A stretch of DNA of 64,000 nt, taken from the NCBI GenBank assembly GCA_008360975.2, contig CM039182.1:81189405-81253404 (forward strand), written 5' to 3'. The notes under the pieces were generated by a model, which was not told the origin of the DNA, ran no database searches, and saw only the letters and a list, made by a program, of their open reading frames with translations. The position numbers were made by a program, and so were the translations under genes. The stretch's first letter is position 1; every line of letters begins with the position of its first letter. This DNA is from Lichenostomus cassidix (Eukaryota > Chordata > Aves > Passeriformes > Meliphagidae). Shown in pieces: positions 62,001 through 64,000 of the stretch.

Positions 62001-62516
62001 GGCCAAAGAAGTAATGAGTACATAAAATATATAAATTCCTTTCAAGTTTCAGGATATATGTCATTTTAGCTGGGATTGAGCAAGATTTAATGCCTATGGA
62101 CAAATTATTGTTATGTTTGAACTGTCAGCTCTCCCTGCCCTTGGCCTGTGTGCCCAGGACCAGCAGGGAACAACACACCACAAAGACAGGCTCTGGAAGT
62201 CTGAAACTTCCTTATTTGTACTACTACTGTGCTGCATTGTTTGATGGAAAAATTCCTATTCTTCTCTAATGGCTGATATCACCACACCAGACTGAGCTGG
62301 ACCACACTGCAGTGCTGCTGAACAGCAGAATCAATTAATAAACTCAGAGTGAAACAGTGAGCATAAATCTCTTCTTACAATATTGTAATTAAATTCCATA
62401 AGAGCTAGTAATTTTAGCATTACAGTCTGGATGGTTTTTTTTTTTTTTCTTTTGCCAGTGAAATGAAAATAATACCGAGAAATTTGTTCAATTTTGGTTT
62501 TTTGTGGGACTTACTC
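56035..62516 (-). other. ADCY2: ADCY2 intron, repeat-poor part
   Basis: AT-rich intronic DNA. A 144-codon plus-strand frame at 57211-57645 is AT-driven and shows no family motif. No repeat that I can name, RNA gene or ADCY2 exon is seen. A 13-T tract lies near 62436. Confidence 0.7.
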
Positions 62517-63353
62517 TGTGGTGGCAATGGCGATTTATAATACGTGAAGACTGAGAGTGCAAAATGTCAAAAGCACTAAGACAAGCACATAGCACAGTGA
62601 TAGCCAGGTGTCCCAGTGTGAACCTAGATTTTGCTGTCTGTACTGGCACTTCAGGTCCCGCTCTATAAACCTTGTAACAGTCCTGTAAATATTTGACTAC
62701 TACTGCAAGTTCATGTACCAGGTGCCAGTGCTCACGTTGGTGGTGGGGCCTGACCCTGGCTGGGCACCCTGGGCAAGAAACAGCCCAAAATGTTGGGCAG
62801 AGAGAGAAGAAGTGAACAAAAAGAGAGAAGCAGCAGAGGGAGCACCAAGGTTGGAGGAGTAGGCACTCCATGCTGGAGCAGACGACTGCACTAGAGCCCA
62901 CGGAGGACACGTGCTGGAGCAGGCGGTGCTCCTGAAGGAACTGCAGCTTGTGGAGACCCTAAAATCAAGCAGGATAGAAATGTGAAGGGAAGGACCAGCA
63001 GAGAGAAATGTCTGTGTACCAACCACTCTCCACACTCACTTGGGCTGCCTGACAGGAAGTAGAGGACTCTGGAGCAGAGGAGTGAAGCTGAGTTTTGGAT
63101 AGGGACGAGTAATGGTGTGGCTTTAATGTTTGTTTTTGTTTCTTACTGCCCTAATCTGTTCTAATTGGCAATAAATTACATCGATTATCCCCAAGTTCAG
63201 TTTGCTTTTTGTATGAAAGTAATTGGTCAGTGATCTCCCTGCCTCATCTCAAGCCATGAGCTTTCTCTTCCTATTTTCCTGCCCCATCTTTCTGAGTGAG
63301 GCAGAGTGAGTGAGCAGCTGGGTGGGTGTCTTACCCACAGCTAAGCCACCACA
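62517..63353 (+). mobile_element. Avian ERVL-like LTR, plus orientation
   Basis: It opens TGTGGTGG and closes CCACCACA, an 8-bp perfect inverted terminal pair as expected of an LTR. Inside are 'catgctggagcag' modules (62870-62945), 'ggcaataaattacatcgatt' (63166-63185, containing the AATAAA signal), 'taattggtcagtgatctccc' and 'catctcaagccatgagcttt', all typical of bird ERVL-type LTRs. No obvious target-site duplication flanks it (tactc versus gttca), and no viral coding frame is adjacent. The 5' boundary is less certain than the 3'. Confidence 0.68.
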
Positions 63354-64000
63354 GTTCATCTGTCAGGGCCAGACAGACACAAAAAATGTTTTGGTGCATT
63401 TTTAGAAGAGAGATATTTGGTGATTTTAAACTCGGTAATTGTGTGCAGGTGCATGTACACACAAGCAAATCCCCATTTACTGCATGACTTCTATAAGGGA
63501 ATTCAAAATGTACCTCTTTAGAAAAAGAAGTGTGGAAAATCCCAAAATAAACCCAAACCAATTCAGCCTTACGATGATAAAGCCTGATTTCTGTTAACAC
63601 TGTCACTGTTGTGTGAAAAGTCAGATATTGATAGAAGGTTCTTGGAAATCTTACACTTTCTCTTCCACAAAGAAAACATTCACAGTTATGGATCAGATGG
63701 AGTAACAAATATGCTACTGAAATATAACATAGAGTGTCACTGTGGTTAAAGCTGCAAAACAATACTTGAATTTTGACACGAAGGAAGAAATCTTGCAGAG
63801 AGAACATGGGAAAGAAAAGCCTACTGCTTCTTTTGTTAGCTGCTTCTCACCCATCACCTCAAGAACTACATCATGCTCATGAAGCAAAGACAACACTGTA
63901 TCAGCTATGGTCCGAACTTTCTGAAACCTTCTTAGCAGCATAGCTTCTGTATGAGAGCAGCTGAACTCACAAAGACATGGACATAAATAACTCCTCTTCA
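63354..64000 (-). other. ADCY2: ADCY2 intron to the window edge
   Basis: Intronic by inference, because exons upstream of the SSGII exon must lie further right. A minus-strand exon-like segment at 63858-63946 is open but of 89 nt, which would shift the ADCY2 frame; see findings. Confidence 0.6.

Noticed and set aside
62488..63035. Open frames of 111-140 codons on the minus strand
   Set aside because: They run antisense through the LTR and reflect its composition. No viral protein motif is present.
1..64000. CRISPR arrays, operons, ribosome-binding sites, prophage or plasmid features
   Set aside because: The DNA is vertebrate nuclear sequence. The direct repeats present are short tandem duplications or microsatellites without regular spacers.

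Overview
This window is vertebrate nuclear DNA and almost certainly comes from a bird. The evidence is five CR1 LINE fragments, two of which end in the typical bird-type ATTCTRTG octamer tail, three LTR copies of an avian ERVL-like type, an AT-rich intron-dominated layout, and a gene block (FASTKD3 - CFAP90/C5orf49 - ADCY2) that is also linked in human 5p15. Nothing in it looks prokaryotic or plasmid-like. Only three genes are supported, all split by introns. Most long open frames are chance or repeat-derived.

Layout: (1) 1-1625, plus strand: the last two coding exons of FASTKD3 (RAP domain) and a poly(A) signal. (2) 4651-12496, minus strand: complete CFAP90, with three coding exons whose phases join to a 146-residue protein. 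Its first exon lies in a CpG island at about 12.2-12.7 kb. FASTKD3 and CFAP90 are therefore convergent. (3) 12.7-20.4 kb: intergenic DNA with one antisense CR1, one minus-strand LTR remnant, and a few unexplained exon-like segments. (4) 20427-64000, minus strand: the 3' part of ADCY2. Ten coding exons join without a frame break to give the C-terminal 444 or so residues: part of the second six-helix membrane cassette, its glycosylated extracellular loop and the complete C2 cyclase domain with the known catalytic residues. The upstream exons lie beyond the right edge.

The genes share no pathway. FASTKD3 acts on mitochondrial RNA, CFAP90 is a ciliary/flagellar axoneme protein, and ADCY2 makes cAMP at the plasma membrane. 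Exon calls rest on my own translation, splice-site inspection and remembered family sequences; no alignment was run. I found no convincing new biological system. The points most worth a check are an orphan 54-nt exon-like segment at 17130-17183, a CR1 inserted 33 bp from an ADCY2 acceptor, a longer loop at the ADCY2 exon 18/19 junction, and a 36-bp near-perfect palindrome.
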